DNA from: Roridomyces roridus
Taxonomy: Eukaryota; Basidiomycota; Agaricomycetes; Agaricales; Mycenaceae
Assembly (NCBI GenBank): GCA_029378245.1
Contig: JARKIF010000008.1
Span: 2,294,001-2,358,000, forward strand
Reading direction: 5' to 3'
Length of the DNA stretch: 64,000 nucleotides
Shown: in pieces, positions 44,819 to 56,724 of the stretch
How positions within the stretch are numbered: position 1 is the stretch's first letter
Layout of the letters: the number at the start of each line of letters is the position of its first letter
Position numbers and translations under genes: made by a program
The notes under the pieces: model-generated
The model's database searches: none
Told to the model about the DNA's origin: nothing
Seen by the model: the letters and a program-made list of their open reading frames with translations, nothing else

Positions 44819-45600
44819 GTGTCGAGTGGAGCCAGCTGCAGTCGCCTGTGCCAAACGCTACGAAGTGGCGTTGTGGAAGATTCTCGGCGTGCGGAGAGTG
44901 TTGAGACGAACCCGCATGGTAAGTGGCAGATGTTGGAGAGCACTGAGTTGAAGGCTTTCATGCATGATGGTGAAAGGAGAAACCAAGACGTGTCGATGCA
45001 ATGTCGATGGGTGCAGTTGTGATTGATCCGAAACAGGCCGAAAAGGCCAGTTGCTCGAACTGGGCGATAACAACGGTCAACCTGAACTGGCTGGAAAGAT
45101 GTATAGTGAGCGCAGTAATAACGATTGGTGAATATTTCACCCAGTCGTTGCGGGCAGCTGGATACAAGCACAGTGTGGTTGTCGCGCGCGATCATTTCCA
45201 GATCGATCTGAATAGTCCAGAGGTACATCCGGAGGACCGTAGAGGAGTGAGCTGTTGTAAATATGCGCCGCATGTTGGCCACTGGCAACTGAGCGGGGAT
45301 TTTTCTTGCGGGTACTTACCTGAACGTTGAACGAGACCCAATGGTTGGAACTTGGGACCGCTGGGTTGAGGTTCCGTTGGTTGCGTTTTCAGGTGGAGCT
45401 GTAGACGGGATCAGCCTTGTACATAGAAAACGCTGGGAGTAGGAGTTGAGTAGGAACAACGTTTAACGATGTGGCATCAGAGTCAGCGCCAACTGAGCGC
45501 CGCATTACGGAATCCGGATCAACACTGACAGCCCCGAGCTTTGTCATCCCGACCTCTTGCGAGCGACTGCCATCCAGCTCGCACAGTGGCACTCGTCACC
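44819..45600. other. Divergent intergenic region between two MYND genes
   Basis: Promoter region for the genes at 44818 (minus) and 45601 (plus). Open frames here are short and unconvincing. Confidence 0.5.
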
Positions 45601-47384
45601 ATGATCCACACAGATCTGAGCTCTCCCGAAATTCCGCCCGACACTCAACTAGCATCTTCTCATCCAGCTGCGTCAGTGGCACCCTTCACAAAGGTCGACA
45701 TACACCCCAGCGTCCTCGGAACCATGATGCCGCCCCCCATACAACTAGCTTCCTCCGATCCGTTCGCCTGGGAGGCAAAATGGGCGCAGGTTTTCGTTTC
45801 ATCCAGATCCAATGGCCTAAAGTTCGAGCCTTCTCTCGAAGCATGCACCTTTCGAAATAGGGCGAAATCGAGCGGGATGCAGGACCCAAGGTACCGAGAC
45901 GAGTTGATTCGGTGCACCAGAACCACGCGAAAGAACTTGTGCTTTATTCAGACGATGATGAATCTCCATTCCCTGCCTGATTTCCGAAATACTCGTAGCC
46001 TCGGGTGGCGGCAGAAGTGGATGTCGGCGACCCCTGCCAAGCGTGGAGAGGCTATCCTCAAAGGGCTGGTCGCTACTTGCTCCGCGATGCCCGTTCTACA
46101 TGATGCACGATGGCTCTGCGAAAAGGAGATGACCGTGGAGTCGCACCGACAGAATGGTCGGCTATTCATCGATCTTTGGGAAGAGATGTCGGTGCAGCAC
46201 ACCTCCCCCGAGACGCCGAATTATATCTCGAATCTGGTCTGGGATGAAATCATTGCTGAGCAACAATCATCCAGCGCTACAATCTGTGAAAAGGTTCTGC
46301 TCGCAAATTGTCTTGCGGATCGGAATGGGCTCATTGGTGAGAATTCAAGGGACGAATTTTCATGGTTCTGATGAAACTTGGCAGCATTTGTCCTATACCA
46401 CGCGTTCTGCTGGTTTCTTGACCTGCAGCTTCCCGAATTTCAGCAGAAGAAGCTCAGTTTCAAACCCAAGAAAGCGAAGATCATGCAGCTCACGCAGTCG
46501 TCCCAAGTTGAGATGGACGCGAAGTATGGGAAAGAGACCACCCAAGGAGTTGACAGAGCTTTACGTGAAGTTGGAATTGGAATGCAGACGCAAGCGAAAG
46601 ATGTGTACGACAACGGGAAACAATACTGCCAGACGTGTCTGAAGCCAAACGACACGAAGAAAAAGTATCCTCGCTGCAAGCGATGCTGGGATGTGATCGA
46701 TAGGGAGATTCTGTACTGTTCTCCGTGCGTGGTGTCAATCTCTCTCGTCCATCCGAGTTGTTTACCATGAAACCCTCAGCGAATGTCAGAAGGTGGATTG
46801 GAAAGCTGGGCACAAGAAAGAATGCGGTAAATGGTTAAGGCTCGAGGATTTGACGCCTTCTACTCCCGAACAATCTCCCTTGAGCACTCCTCCACCTCCC
46901 AGCGCACCAGGTTCGGTCGCACTCAACGCATTGTGTACCGACTGCGACTACATCATCTCCTTGGAGAAGAACATCATCTACCTTTCTTTCCCATACCCGC
47001 CTATTCGCGCAGCCTTTCGCGCCTGCAAAGAGAAGGCGCTGACGACACGCGACCGCCGCGCTGTCGCCATGCTCGCACACTTTCTCTTCCTTGTCTCGCG
47101 CACGAAAACTTTTGGAGTCGCCCCAAGCGCCATTATGGCGCAAATGTCCACAGCGTTTGATTTTCCAGACATTATCCTCGCGGTAGAAGAGATGGAGGAG
47201 CAAATGGCTGCCGATTTTGGATTGCGCCCGTGCGTGCTCATTTTTTTTGATTGCGGCTGTTCATCCACGGTTCTCACAATTTCTTTATCGTAGACCTATC
47301 CTTGTCGCCGCAGGCGTTTCGTTGGCAGAGTGGCAGGAGGCTCTCCCATCCGGGTGGGTGGAAGTTAAGATTGTGGAGGTATGA
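45601..47384 (+). CDS. MYND zinc-finger protein, copy 3 (538 aa)
   Basis: Four exons in phase: 45601-46336, 46385-46724, 46780-47229 and 47294-47384. The first 370 residues parallel the 354-aa protein at 13916, including MSATPAKRGEAILKGLVA, DGN/NGRLF..LWEEM and the complete MYND finger (CQTC, RCKRC, YCSPEC across an intron, DWKAGHKKEC). It carries a further about 170-residue helical domain after the finger (AFDFPDIILAVEEMEEQM, LAEWQEALPSGW) that copies 1 and 2 lack because they stop after LRLEDL. The longer form is probably ancestral. The end at TGA 47382 is the first stop; a further intron (GTATGA donor) cannot be excluded. Confidence 0.82.
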
Positions 47385-47559
47385 TACTAGTTGAATTCTC
47401 TCTTCTTGTTATTTCTTGGGAAACAACGCGAGAATCTGCAATCCGTTTCAGCGACTAGGAGCAATGAAGTTTGCCTCCAAACGCACCTCAGAATTGGCGA
47501 GTAAGTATCCGCGGTTGTTCCAACTCCACGTGATCACACCCTGCTTGTCTTCTGCGTCC

Positions 47560-48140
47560 ACCACGCAAAAGTCTATACGTTCCCAGCAGCTTGAAAATTA
47601 TCACACCTTCGTGCGTCCCAGTCATCCTGTTCTGCATCTCGCTCGTCCAGGTTCTTATTTTCCAAAGATTCACATTGGCACCAAATCTCAGACACGCAGT
47701 CCTTTCCGAGTCGTCGACATTCAACCCCTTCACGATAACCTTTCCTTGGTCACAAATGACTGAACTCACTGCTGAATTGTACATTCCCGAGGCAATATAT
47801 GTACTTCATCAAGCAACGGCTCTCGAAACGTGCACGTTCACCCTGTGCGGTCAGGACGATCCTGTACCAGCCCATCCCATAGTCTTGTTTCTATGCATGC
47901 GCTGAACCTTTATTGGGGAGCAGGCGACCGGGATGATAGCTGGGTGGCGCTGGTCAACTCGCTCACCCTCCCGGGTGTTGGATGCGCTCGTCGTTTCCGA
48001 ATTTCTTCTGCTTTCCCGACTGCTTCCGCAGGGGTATCCGCTCGCAATGGAGATCCAGGAAGCGCGTCTGTCGTTCGAAGAGTATCGTGAGGCATTCCCC
48101 AATGCAGTCCTCAGCGTTGAATCATTGGAAGCGCATTGAG
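47560..48140 (+). pseudogene. F-box/LRR gene 3' fragment
   Basis: A frame at 47591-47905 reads FQRFTLAPNLRHAVL, TITFPWSQMTELTAELYI and VLHQATALETCTF, the LRR-like C-terminal pattern of agaricomycete F-box proteins. Continuation to about 48140 (LDALVVSEFLLLSRLLPQGY) is in another frame. No F-box or start lies upstream, where the MYND gene ends, so this is an orphan 3' end. Confidence 0.6.
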
Positions 48141-48266
48141 GGTTGCAGCCAAGATGTTTTAGTCGTAGACTTTTCGCAAGCTGGGACATGGGGGACTCGG
48201 GAGTCGTGTTTGATTGGGAGGTGCTCGGAGAAAATGATCAGAACTAGGGAATGGCGCTTACCGCCG

Positions 48267-50313
48267 CTAACAATGCTGGACGGATGGGGTCTCGATACCT
48301 CGAGTCCATGTCCAAGCACGTTGCAGAAACCGCTCGCCCTCGGGTGAAGCTGCGTAAGCTGGGGGGAGAAACCGGGAGATGTACTTGCGGTGCCGCGTCT
48401 CGTCGTCAAAGGACCCGGTATTGGAAGTCCAGTTCAAGTTCGAAAAGCCGTTGAAATGATCTCGGGGAACCTTGGTTCCAACGACGACAAAGGAAATTTC
48501 GCCAGAACAAAAATGAGCCTGCCATGCACGCATGATCTCGGGCAGAACAGAACATTTCCCTTCGGACCAAAAAGCGTACGAGAGCTGCATACTTCCCGCC
48601 TGCGCCTGGTCAAGCACGAAGAACAGATGGAATTTGCTTCCCAGCAGCGACCGGAGGTTTGACAGCACAAAAGCGATGTGATCCTCGACATGCGCTTGAT
48701 TGTACTGGCTCAAACTAGTGTTCACCACGGGTTTGGCGACCCGGTCCGGGTCGTGGGTACGGGCCGCCCGGGTACGGGTTCGGGTCGAGATTCAACAACC
48801 CGGTCCAACCCGGTGACCCGTTTTCAACCCGTGGGCCGGAAAAATGGTTCTATAGGCTGTTGGGTCCCCTGCTTCAAGGGTCTAGAATGCAGCGGCACAA
48901 TTCTTCTAATTATCCAGAGCACGCCCCAAGCACGCCCAGAGCCAATTGTCAGCACCATCAGCGGCAATCACTGCGGCGGGATCCTCGTCACAAGCTCGGT
49001 TACTTACCTGAGGTTACCTTTGAGTCGAAGGCAATGATTGGGACAAGCTCGACATTGACATTGGTCAAGGACGAGTTGCGGGACGTCTTCGAGATGTACA
49101 AGGCCGCGTACGACGACTGATGGTCTTGACGGGTCCACGGGTCCACGGGTCACCCGAGACCCGCCGTCACCCGCGGGTGAAATGGCGGGTAACCCGTACC
49201 CGGGGCGCGGGTCGGGCCGATTCGCGGGTACGGGTCCGGGTCGTCGTTGGACTACCCGCGGGTGACCCGTGGTGATCACTAGCTCAAACGCGAAGCGAGA
49301 CTTGCAAATATGTCTCATCCGCCGGATTTGAGACCAGGAAGCTCGGGCAAAAGTTGGGGAAGTAAACACTGCTGACGTGGGTCTCCGGATGCTCCAGGAA
49401 GCCGAGAGGCCTCGACGAAAGCCTGGTAGATCAGGAGATGCGACAACAGGACGAGGTTTGCATGTTCACGGCAAAGCTGCCTATTCTTCTCGAGGACCGC
49501 GATGAACGAGGGAGAGCCGGGGTCAGGCAGAGGTTCTACTCCCGGAGAGATAGAGTCGATGGTGTCGGGGAGATCGCGGGATTCCAAACGAATGGTATCC
49601 ATACCACACATAAAATAAAAGCCCCAATTTTGGCAGAGGCCCTCGAAACTGAGGCGAGTCTTGCCAGATGCCGACACGTTCACGAGAATATTGCTGAGGC
49701 GTATCAATGAGAGAAACAATGGATACGATGGCTGCTTACCCTAGTTTATCTTTATTGAACAGTCCGTGGACACGCTCACGCAAGATTGGGTCCGCTTCGA
49801 GACTCCCGAGATCGTCGAGGAGTAGTTCAATCTCGTTGTGATGCACAGAGGGGATTTTCAGCGAAGCCATAGTGTCCGCGTTCTCTCCCGTGGGCTTCCA
49901 AGTTGAAATGTGAGTTTCTTCAGCCAGGAATTGATCGAGCGCTGGCCGAAATTGGGCCAGCTGTTCCCCGAATGTATTGGTGTACGCAGATTTAGGTTGC
50001 TGCTGCAGTGCACGATGCGCATCTATTGTCCTCATAGGTTTAAAGAATGCAAGACAAGTCTGGGTAACCCACCCGAAGCGAACAAACACTCGAAGAATTC
50101 CTCCCCAGCACGCACACCTTGAAGGACATCGCGCACCTCCGGAGAGCGTTCGAGCAACCGTTTGCAGGGCACTGTGCATGTGTACAGAGTATCTAGGCAC
50201 AGGCCGTGTTCGATGGCTGCCCGGACAATACAAGAAAGGGCCTCCGCATCGTCGTGGATATGAGTGAGCTTTGGCCACAATAGGGGCCGAGTGGGCCGGG
50301 TGGGCGTCGACAT
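48267..50313 (-). pseudogene. P-loop NTPase-type gene, broken by a MITE
   Basis: Starts MSTPTRPTRPLLW at ATG 50313. A 50-nt intron (50072-50023) leads to AYTNTFGEQLAQF, another near 49740 to the P-loop-like NILVNVSASGKTRLSFEGL. The next segment (HANLVLLSHLLIYQAFVEA) reaches a TGA near 49330, and about 45 bp later a 560-bp MITE interrupts the gene. Beyond it the frame resumes with HLFFVLDQAQAGS (Walker B-like), AWQAHFCSGEISFVVVGTKV and HRKYISRFLPPAYAAS. I recall this as an uncharacterised NTPase-like family of agaricomycetes; function unknown. The TGA and the MITE make this copy non-functional. Confidence 0.65.
48719..49278. mobile_element. 560-bp MITE with ACCCG-rich ends
   Basis: Ends read TGTTCACCACGGGT (left) and, inverted, TGATCACCACGGGT (right), flanked by CTAG at 48715-48718 and 49279-49282; ACTAG as a 5-bp TSD is also possible. 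Both subterminal regions (about 48735-48840 and 49135-49270) are dense in ACCCG/CGGGT motifs, such as CGGGTCCACGGGTC. The middle holds a plus frame (to 49120) ending LVKDELRDVFEMYKAAYDD, faintly like part of a hAT transposase; this is weak. Non-autonomous. Confidence 0.75.
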
Positions 50314-52001
50314 GGTTGAGAACAAGAGGATTTGAACATTTGATCACCGCATTTGTGGCTTAAATAGGGTGCTGTGGATCATCAGATGGGTGGATGTGTA
50401 TATATAGGCTCTTTTGTTGTGGATGGGTGTTGGGTGGGTGTGCATGGTGGTCGAGAGCAAGAGGAGATGATTGAGATCACATGTCACACGCGGTCATTCC
50501 GAGTCTTAAAATTTTATTTTTAAGCTCGGTCTTATCGGCCGTTTTCCCGCCAGAGTGGGGTCGCACTTTTGTCGGTGACGTCAGTGTCGGTGTTGGGATG
50601 CTTTCTCTTTCGGGTAATTGTTGGGGCATTCTGTCTCCATTTGGCTGCCTCTTTGTCATTTGCCCTGACACCATGAACATGTATCTTTTCCGACGGCTTG
50701 GGTTTTCATCTCCACCGAGAGTCGCAGGCGGCAGAACCTTGACTTTGACTTGACCGACGCGGAACGGGACCACGGTCCATCGGGTAAGACAGCCGATGAC
50801 GGTTCCGTTCCGTTGGCAGCTCGGCAACCTCGGCTCACCTCTTCCGCGCATCTGCAGGTGACAGTTCCGTTGATGCTTGCAGCTTGCTGCCCACGGTCAC
50901 CCACCACCTCGCACCCGGGCCACCTCGCACCACCTCGCACCACCTCGCACCAGTGACCCACGGATCAAGCCAAGATCAAGCCCTGTGCATTTCCACCACC
51001 CAAACAAACGACAAAACATCCTTGTCCATCATTAATTCCCCTTGTGGCCTCCCGGCCCTCCTTGGGCCCTCCCCATAGACTCGGATTGCCATGCGAAAGC
51101 AATGGCCCTTAAAAGCAGGTCTGATTGCTCAGGACTCGGGTGCTTTTGAATTTTCCATAACCAGACGGTGTTGCATCTGTTCAAGTACAGTCAAGTACAT
51201 AATTACGAAGGAAGGGGAGGGACAACACAAAACTTAAAAAAATACACAAGCTCTGGATTCGAACCAATTCGATTTCGACTCTCGAGTCCGAATTACACCT
51301 GGCATCAAAACGAGCAAATGCCACAGAGCGCTCAGAGATGCAGACGAGATTGGTGGCTGGGATTGGAGCTTGCAGTGACCAGAACACATGTGGCGGACCA
51401 GTAATTCCGGGAGGTGTACATTGAGTCTTGACTATTTCCCGCCACAGCCGTAGTAGCTTCAAAAGACCGCAGAATGGTCACTCCCAGCCAAATCCCGCAA
51501 CGACCGAATCCCGAATCACCATCGACATGAAAACTGGCAATGCCGTCGGTTGAAGGTTACAGTTCAGTCAACTGTAAAATGCGTACCTCCAAGTTGAATG
51601 TCGCGTCAGGCACTTCGTCTGTGAGGTTGAGAGCGGCAAGGATTTTGCTGGCTGTCGGGCTAAATGACGAGAGTTCTGAGTTGACGGGCGTCACGGTTTT
51701 CCAGGTGGATCATGCGCGCAGCGTGAGGAATGCCGACGAGGCGTTTGCGCCAGTCTTTGACGCCGATGTCGGATTCATGGATGGCCCACGAGAGAGTAAT
51801 GCATAGCAGTGGCAGGGAAAGCGGAAGAAGAAACAAGCGTGCGACGTGATTTGCCTTCTTCATCAGTGTTCAAGTTGATTCAAGTTTGGTTCAAGTTTGG
51901 CCCGGGTTCATCACCTGACCAGCGACTGCGTATTCCGTCAAACTTCAGCGCTTCAGCTGCGGCTGGGCTGCGGCGTAGACCGTTGGAACTTGACTGGAGC
52001 C
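50314..52001. other. Gene-poor stretch
   Basis: No recognisable gene. It contains a short decamer repeat (50905-50950) and, on the minus strand near 51250-51262, an exact GGTTCGAATCC (pol III B-box consensus) followed about 20 nt later by a run of seven T, without a foldable tRNA. About 51800-52001 is the upstream flank of the VPS26 copy. Confidence 0.45.
50905..50950. repeat. Decamer repeat CACCTCGCAC
   Basis: One copy at 50905-50914 and three perfect tandem copies at 50921-50950, separated by CCGGGC. Confidence 0.85.
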
Positions 52002-53068
52002 ATGGCTGCCTACTTCTTTGCGCCGCCACTCGATGTGGACATCAAACTCGAGGGAGAGGAGCAGCGCAACTTCACGTAGGTCGAGACCAAGACCGACAAG
52101 GAACTCGAGACCCTCTCCTGCCCGGTGTACTACGATGGCGATTCCGTCAGCGGACAGGTGGTGATATGCGTGAGGGACGGGAAGAGGATGCAACACGACG
52201 GTATCAAGGTCCAGTTCGTTGGTCAAATATGTAGGTGGGTGTGCCCGCTGGGACGCGGCTTCATCCTCTCTGACTTCGCTGCAGAGCAATTACATGACCG
52301 CGGGCACCACCACGAATTCCCCTCATTATCTCAGGAGCTCGCAGCACCGGGAGAGATGCGGCGAGCGCAGACCTTCGTCTTTAACTTCAAGAATGTTGAG
52401 AAGCAGTTTGAGAGCTACCAGGGCACAAACGTGAAGCTGCGGTACGTGCACTTGCCTTCGATTGTCCCGGTCAACCCTATTTAATCTCCCAACCCATCTC
52501 ATGCGTTGACAGGTACTTTCTACGGGTTTCAATTTCACGGCGAGCGGCGGACGTGACCAAGGAGCGCGTTTTGTGGGTACACTCCTTCCGCCTCCCCGCG
52601 GACACGAGTACAGGTACCACCTCAAGGATGTCATTGTCGGCAGGATCCACTTCCTGCTCGTCCATATCAAGATGAAGCGCATGGAACTCTCTATAATTCA
52701 GAAGGAGACGACTGGGTCTCCACCGAACCAGTACAAAGAGAGCCAGACGATCACCAACTTCGAAATCATGGACGGCGAGCCGGTACGAGGCGAGACGATA
52801 CCTATCCGCATCTACCTCGGTGACCTGAATCTCACACCGACCTTCCGCGACATCAACAAGAAATTCAGCACACAATATTATCTCCATCTTGTTCTCATTG
52901 ACGAGGAGAACCGGCAGTATTTTCAGCAGCAGCCTGAGGTCCTTGCGTGTCTCTCCCTCTCTGCTACTCCCCCGTCTGATTCCTCCACAGGAAATCACGA
53001 TCGTTCGGATACCTGAGGTATGTTTCTTGCTCGTCTCGTGTTTTCATCTGACTTTTCGCCAGAATTAA
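52002..53068 (+). pseudogene. VPS26: VPS26 (retromer subunit) duplicate, decayed
   Basis: Unmistakable VPS26 sequence: MAAYFFAPPLDVDIKLEGEE, DGIKVQFVGQI, LSQELAAPGEMRRAQTF, NVEKQFESYQGTNVKLR, YHLKDVIVGRIHFLL, ETTGSPPNQYKES, NFEIMDGEPVRGETIPIR, NKKFSTQYYLHLVLIDEE and EITIVRIPE. VPS26 is the arrestin-fold subunit of the endosomal retromer. This copy is broken: a TAG follows RNFT at 52077-52079, the ELFYDRG strand has become EQLHDRG with a phase problem at its intron, and a deletion near 52607-52615 removes the segment of about 20 residues (EVGIEDCLHIEFEY in orthologues) and shifts the frame. Introns are retained, so it arose by DNA duplication, not retroposition. An intact copy must lie elsewhere, since retromer is conserved. 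Confidence 0.9.
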
Positions 53069-53397
53069 CGATGATCCAGAAATAGCGCCAGCCAACGAAG
53101 ATTCCTCTCGGGGCCTTTGAATTTCAGTTTTGTACACATATAAATATAGCGAATGGGAATGGATAAACGACACGATCTTGCCAATTCTATTGAGTCTCCG
53201 AGTCCTAGGAACTAGAGAGATGTAAGCATAGAAATCCGTGACTCCTTGAGGGCGTACCATGAGTCAACCAGACCGTATCTGGCAGCTCAAAATCGCATCT
53301 TCAAACCGTCCCACTTCGCCATCGAATTCTATTGAACGTCCGAGTGCTGGAAACGATATTAGTAAAGAGAATCTCCTTGGTTTGAACGTACAATGAA

Positions 53398-54573
53398 TCA
53401 AGCAGACTGTATCTTGAACAGCGATCGTATCTTGCAGCTCAAGATGCCGTCTGCGAGCGGGCCTGGGAATACGGCACCTACATACGCCGTCGGAACATCC
53501 AGCTTCAGTTTGGAATCGGTTTCGAAGAAAATAATGGTGCAGCCTATGCGACGCAGACGGGGAAGTCGCTCTGCATAATCGTGATTCTGGAAGAATGGGA
53601 TCGCTTGTGGGGCGTCATCTTCTGAAGAGGAAGGCAGCCAGCCTTTCCAGTTGAAATCGAGGGTCTCGAGCGCGGGGGTGCTTTCGGCGAGTGCGATGGA
53701 TGCACCAGTAAAATCAAGAGCAGCCGCCCACCTCCCGTGGGCCGACATCTCGACAGTCAGGTTCCGAAGGGCTGGTAGAGAAGGCAGGCTGAGGGGATTG
53801 GGCGTGTGCTTGTTGATGAACCGCCACTGCAAGCACACCTCGACCAAATTGGCACGGAATACAGCGCGTTCAAAAAATGCTTTGCCAGCGACGCTCCAAG
53901 TGATAGATGTCTTGTTTATGCGAGACATGGCTCGCTGGATATCCTGCTGGCGTAGGAAAGTGTAGATGGGATCCGATGTGCGATGAGCTCTGTCGAAAAT
54001 AACAAGTTGCGAGACACGATTAACGAGGGGTAGCGTTTCGAAAGCTTTTAAAGATGGCTCGGCGGCGTCGTCGAGGGTTCTAACATCCAAGAGCGAAATT
54101 CGGGAGAAAGCGAGGACGGCATGATTGAGCACGCAGCGGGGGAATCTGTCGATGGACTGCACGGAAAAGGCACGAGTTCTTGGGAGTCGAATGGCGTGAC
54201 AAATGGAGGCGCGGACGGCGGGAGGAATTTGTGCCCATAATAAGCGGTTCGGGCGACTCGCCGAGATCGTGAGGGAGTTCAGGTTGGTAAGCGTATCCAG
54301 AACTGCAATGGGTTCCGAGCTTTGGAACTCGGCGACGTGGATTTCAAGTTGGTGGACATAACCGACGAGATGGGCGGACTCGGTGAGGATGGCATGTAGC
54401 TTTCTGTCGTCGGATTCTCGGGACAGAGAAATCCTTCCGAAAAGGTGGCGTTGGGACGGGACGACGAAGCGTCGGGCGACGAGGGACAGCGATCGGATTC
54501 TCGCGTTCTTCCTACTCCGGGCTTGCTCGACGATTTCGTAGATGAGCTCTTGAGGAACGATGGCAAAGGACAT
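53398..54573 (-). CDS. F-box protein, single exon, 391 aa (intact copy)
   Basis: ATG 54573 opens MSFAIVPQELIYEIVEQARS, followed by IRSLSLVARRFVVPSQRHLF, an F-box (about 4-45) that would bind Skp1 in an SCF ubiquitin ligase. The rest is LRR-like: LDTLTNLNSLTIS, ISLLDVRTLDDAAEPSL, PLSLPSLPALRNLTVEM, TPALETLDFNWKGW and LPRLRRIGC, ending ILSCKIRSLF. No introns. The longer open frame starts from TTG, so this ATG is preferred. It is the parent-like copy of the pseudogenes at 29963-31263 and 8935-9159. The substrate is unknown. Confidence 0.82.
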   Translation of the reverse strand: MSFAIVPQELIYEIVEQARSRKNARIRSLSLVARRFVVPSQRHLFGRISLSRESDDRKLHAILTESAHLVGYVHQLEIHVAEFQSSEPIAVLDTLTNLNSLTISASRPNRLLWAQIPPAVRASICHAIRLPRTRAFSVQSIDRFPRCVLNHAVLAFSRISLLDVRTLDDAAEPSLKAFETLPLVNRVSQLVIFDRAHRTSDPIYTFLRQQDIQRAMSRINKTSITWSVAGKAFFERAVFRANLVEVCLQWRFINKHTPNPLSLPSLPALRNLTVEMSAHGRWAAALDFTGASIALAESTPALETLDFNWKGWLPSSSEDDAPQAIPFFQNHDYAERLPRLRRIGCTIIFFETDSKLKLDVPTAYVGAVFPGPLADGILSCKIRSLFKIQSA

Positions 54574-54839
54574 GAGGTGGTGGTGGTCTGGAGCAAAGCC
54601 GAACGGATCAAATTCTCGGACCGCAACAGACAAGCCAAAGACAAGCCGACAATTCTGTACTTATCTCGCCATCATCTTGCCCTCATCATCTCACTGGACT
54701 CCCATATTCTGTCACTGGAAGTTGTGAGGAACCTCGACCGGAAAGTTTATGTTGGATCTCGTGTGCATGTCCCCGATATAATTGTTGCAGTGACTGCCAA
54801 CGATTGAATGATTCAGTGACGAATCTCTAGTACAGACCA

Positions 54840-56336
54840 ATGGCAGACTTCCCAGATGAGCTATTGGATGGCATCTGCTCCTTCATGGACAGAAAGGAGA
54901 TATGCACGACGATTCATATATCCTCCAGTATTCGACGCGCTGCATCGGCCCACCTTCTTTTCCGGCTGGGCATCTCGCAGTCCGACGTCCAAGCCGGCAC
55001 CGTGAAGCTCGCGCTCTCGGACTCATTCCACCTCATTCTGTTTGTGGCACATATCTGCCCGATCCAACGACTCGTGTGCTTCAGAGGCCTCTGTCTTAAT
55101 CGAGAGGCAGAGAACTCATGGATCACAGAGGAGGAGGAGGAGCAGCGGGACTCCTTGTTCACCGCCCGATTGGCACGATTTAAAGGCTTCCACAAACCGC
55201 CACACAGCACCTCCTTGTTCCTATGGATCGCTCAGTGTTCGCCTCGGCTCCATCTACTTTTCCCCCGGTTTCACGGCAGCGCGCGTACTTCCCCGCAGAC
55301 AGACGGTTGACCTGGAGGTCGTTCGACTTGGAACGCGTCATCGCAAACCTCATAATGCTGCTCGTCAACTACAGCTTTGGGCTCGTGTTTACATGGGTGT
55401 ACCGCCTTTTGACTGGGCACGAGTGGTCTGTCGAGGCGCGCCTTACGGAAGACTTGGGCGTCCTGTCCTCCTGGGACACGATGCGGATCCAGATGCTAAC
55501 GGAGAAGCATACACTGGTAACGGTCAGAAGCCCTACAGACCATACCCTCGCGATGGGGGATTTGCGCATTCAGGGCAGGGCCGCCTATTCGGTTCACTCG
55601 GCCCTTGCGGCAAAGTTCGACTGGGGACCGTCGCTCAAGCATTTCAAACCACGCCAGGGTGCAATATCACATTTGCCGACCTCTTCGCCATTCTACACCG
55701 ACACGAGAGGGTTTCCCAGTTGACCTGCGAACCGTACTCGCTTTTACCTTCCTGGTCCATTCCTGTCCTGCCGCAGGCTACCAGCATAACCAATCTAAGT
55801 GCACCCCCCGCCTAGCTACCTCATCTTCTTGCCGCCACTCCGAACGTGAAGGGAATCTACATTGTATTCCCCTTTGTTCTATTGAATAGACGGGAGTTCG
55901 ATTATGCTTCCTACCGAGCGGCACTTGACGCCATCATTCAGCATCCCGGCTCGAAACCACTCACTTTCTCCTTCTCCTTCGACTTTGCCTCCCAGAACCT
56001 TCCCTGGCAGGTCTAAGAGCTCGACCCAGATGTCCCCGAGACACGCCTGCACCGCTTTACCCGCCTATTTCCAGAACCGCAGCCTCATCGGGCACCTCAG
56101 CCGCACCAAACCCTCCAAGGAAGCGCTCGCCGCGTGGCCCGTGGGTAAGTCGGTTCCCGAGTCTGCGCGACCTCTCCTTTGCTGTGGACGTATTCAGGGC
56201 CATGCCGTCCGATGAGTGTGGGAAGTACGCCGAGTCGGTCACCGCGATGTGTGCGAGGATGAATCCTTCGGATGTGTGTTTCTCCATTCCGTGGACTGAA
56301 AGCATGCCGTGGGCCCCACTTGTGATGGGTGGGTGA
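54840..56336 (+). pseudogene. F-box/LRR gene, multiple frameshifts
   Basis: ATG 54840 gives MADFPDELLDGICSFMDRKE and a helical continuation (SSSIRRAASAHLLFRLGISQ), an F-box-like start. The frame then shifts repeatedly; later parts are readable in pieces: DADPDANGEAYTGNGQKPY near 55490, KGIYIVFPFVLLNRREFDY near 55850 and SLRDLSFAVDVFRAMPSDEC near 56180, ending at TGA 56334. It has lost coding continuity. Confidence 0.7.
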
Positions 56337-56724
56337 GCAAATATCGTTTCTCGCGTAGGAAAGAAGCAACTGTCCAGTTCCAGATGCGTAGATAGCTGTT
56401 TCCATGAGAGTGATTTCTTGTCGCTCGAGTCCCGAGTCTTTGTAATACTGTCCTCTCAATTCTGCCCCGTAGTACCCACAAACGATGTACATGTCAACTT
56501 GACCACGTAGTCTGAACTCGTTTGGAGTTGACGACTCGGACAAGATGCATATGCATGTTTGACGACACTGCTTATTTCCTCCACCGTCATTATCCCTGTC
56601 TGGGCTCGCATACTCTGCGCAATTTTGCTACTAGCAGACACCCTCCAGAGACCGTGTAAAATCTTGAGTACGTTCCCCACTCCACTACGGTTGGCCAAAA
56701 TCATTGACAATTCCTCCAAGACCC

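Noticed and set aside
44051..45022. 323-codon plus-strand frame opposite the large MYND gene
   Set aside because: Antisense shadow of an exon with clear family features; low-complexity, unlike any known protein.
53017..53397. Possible extra exon or gene after the VPS26 copy
   Set aside because: The region is short, AT-richer, and matches only the 3' flank of the F-box gene; no coding signal.
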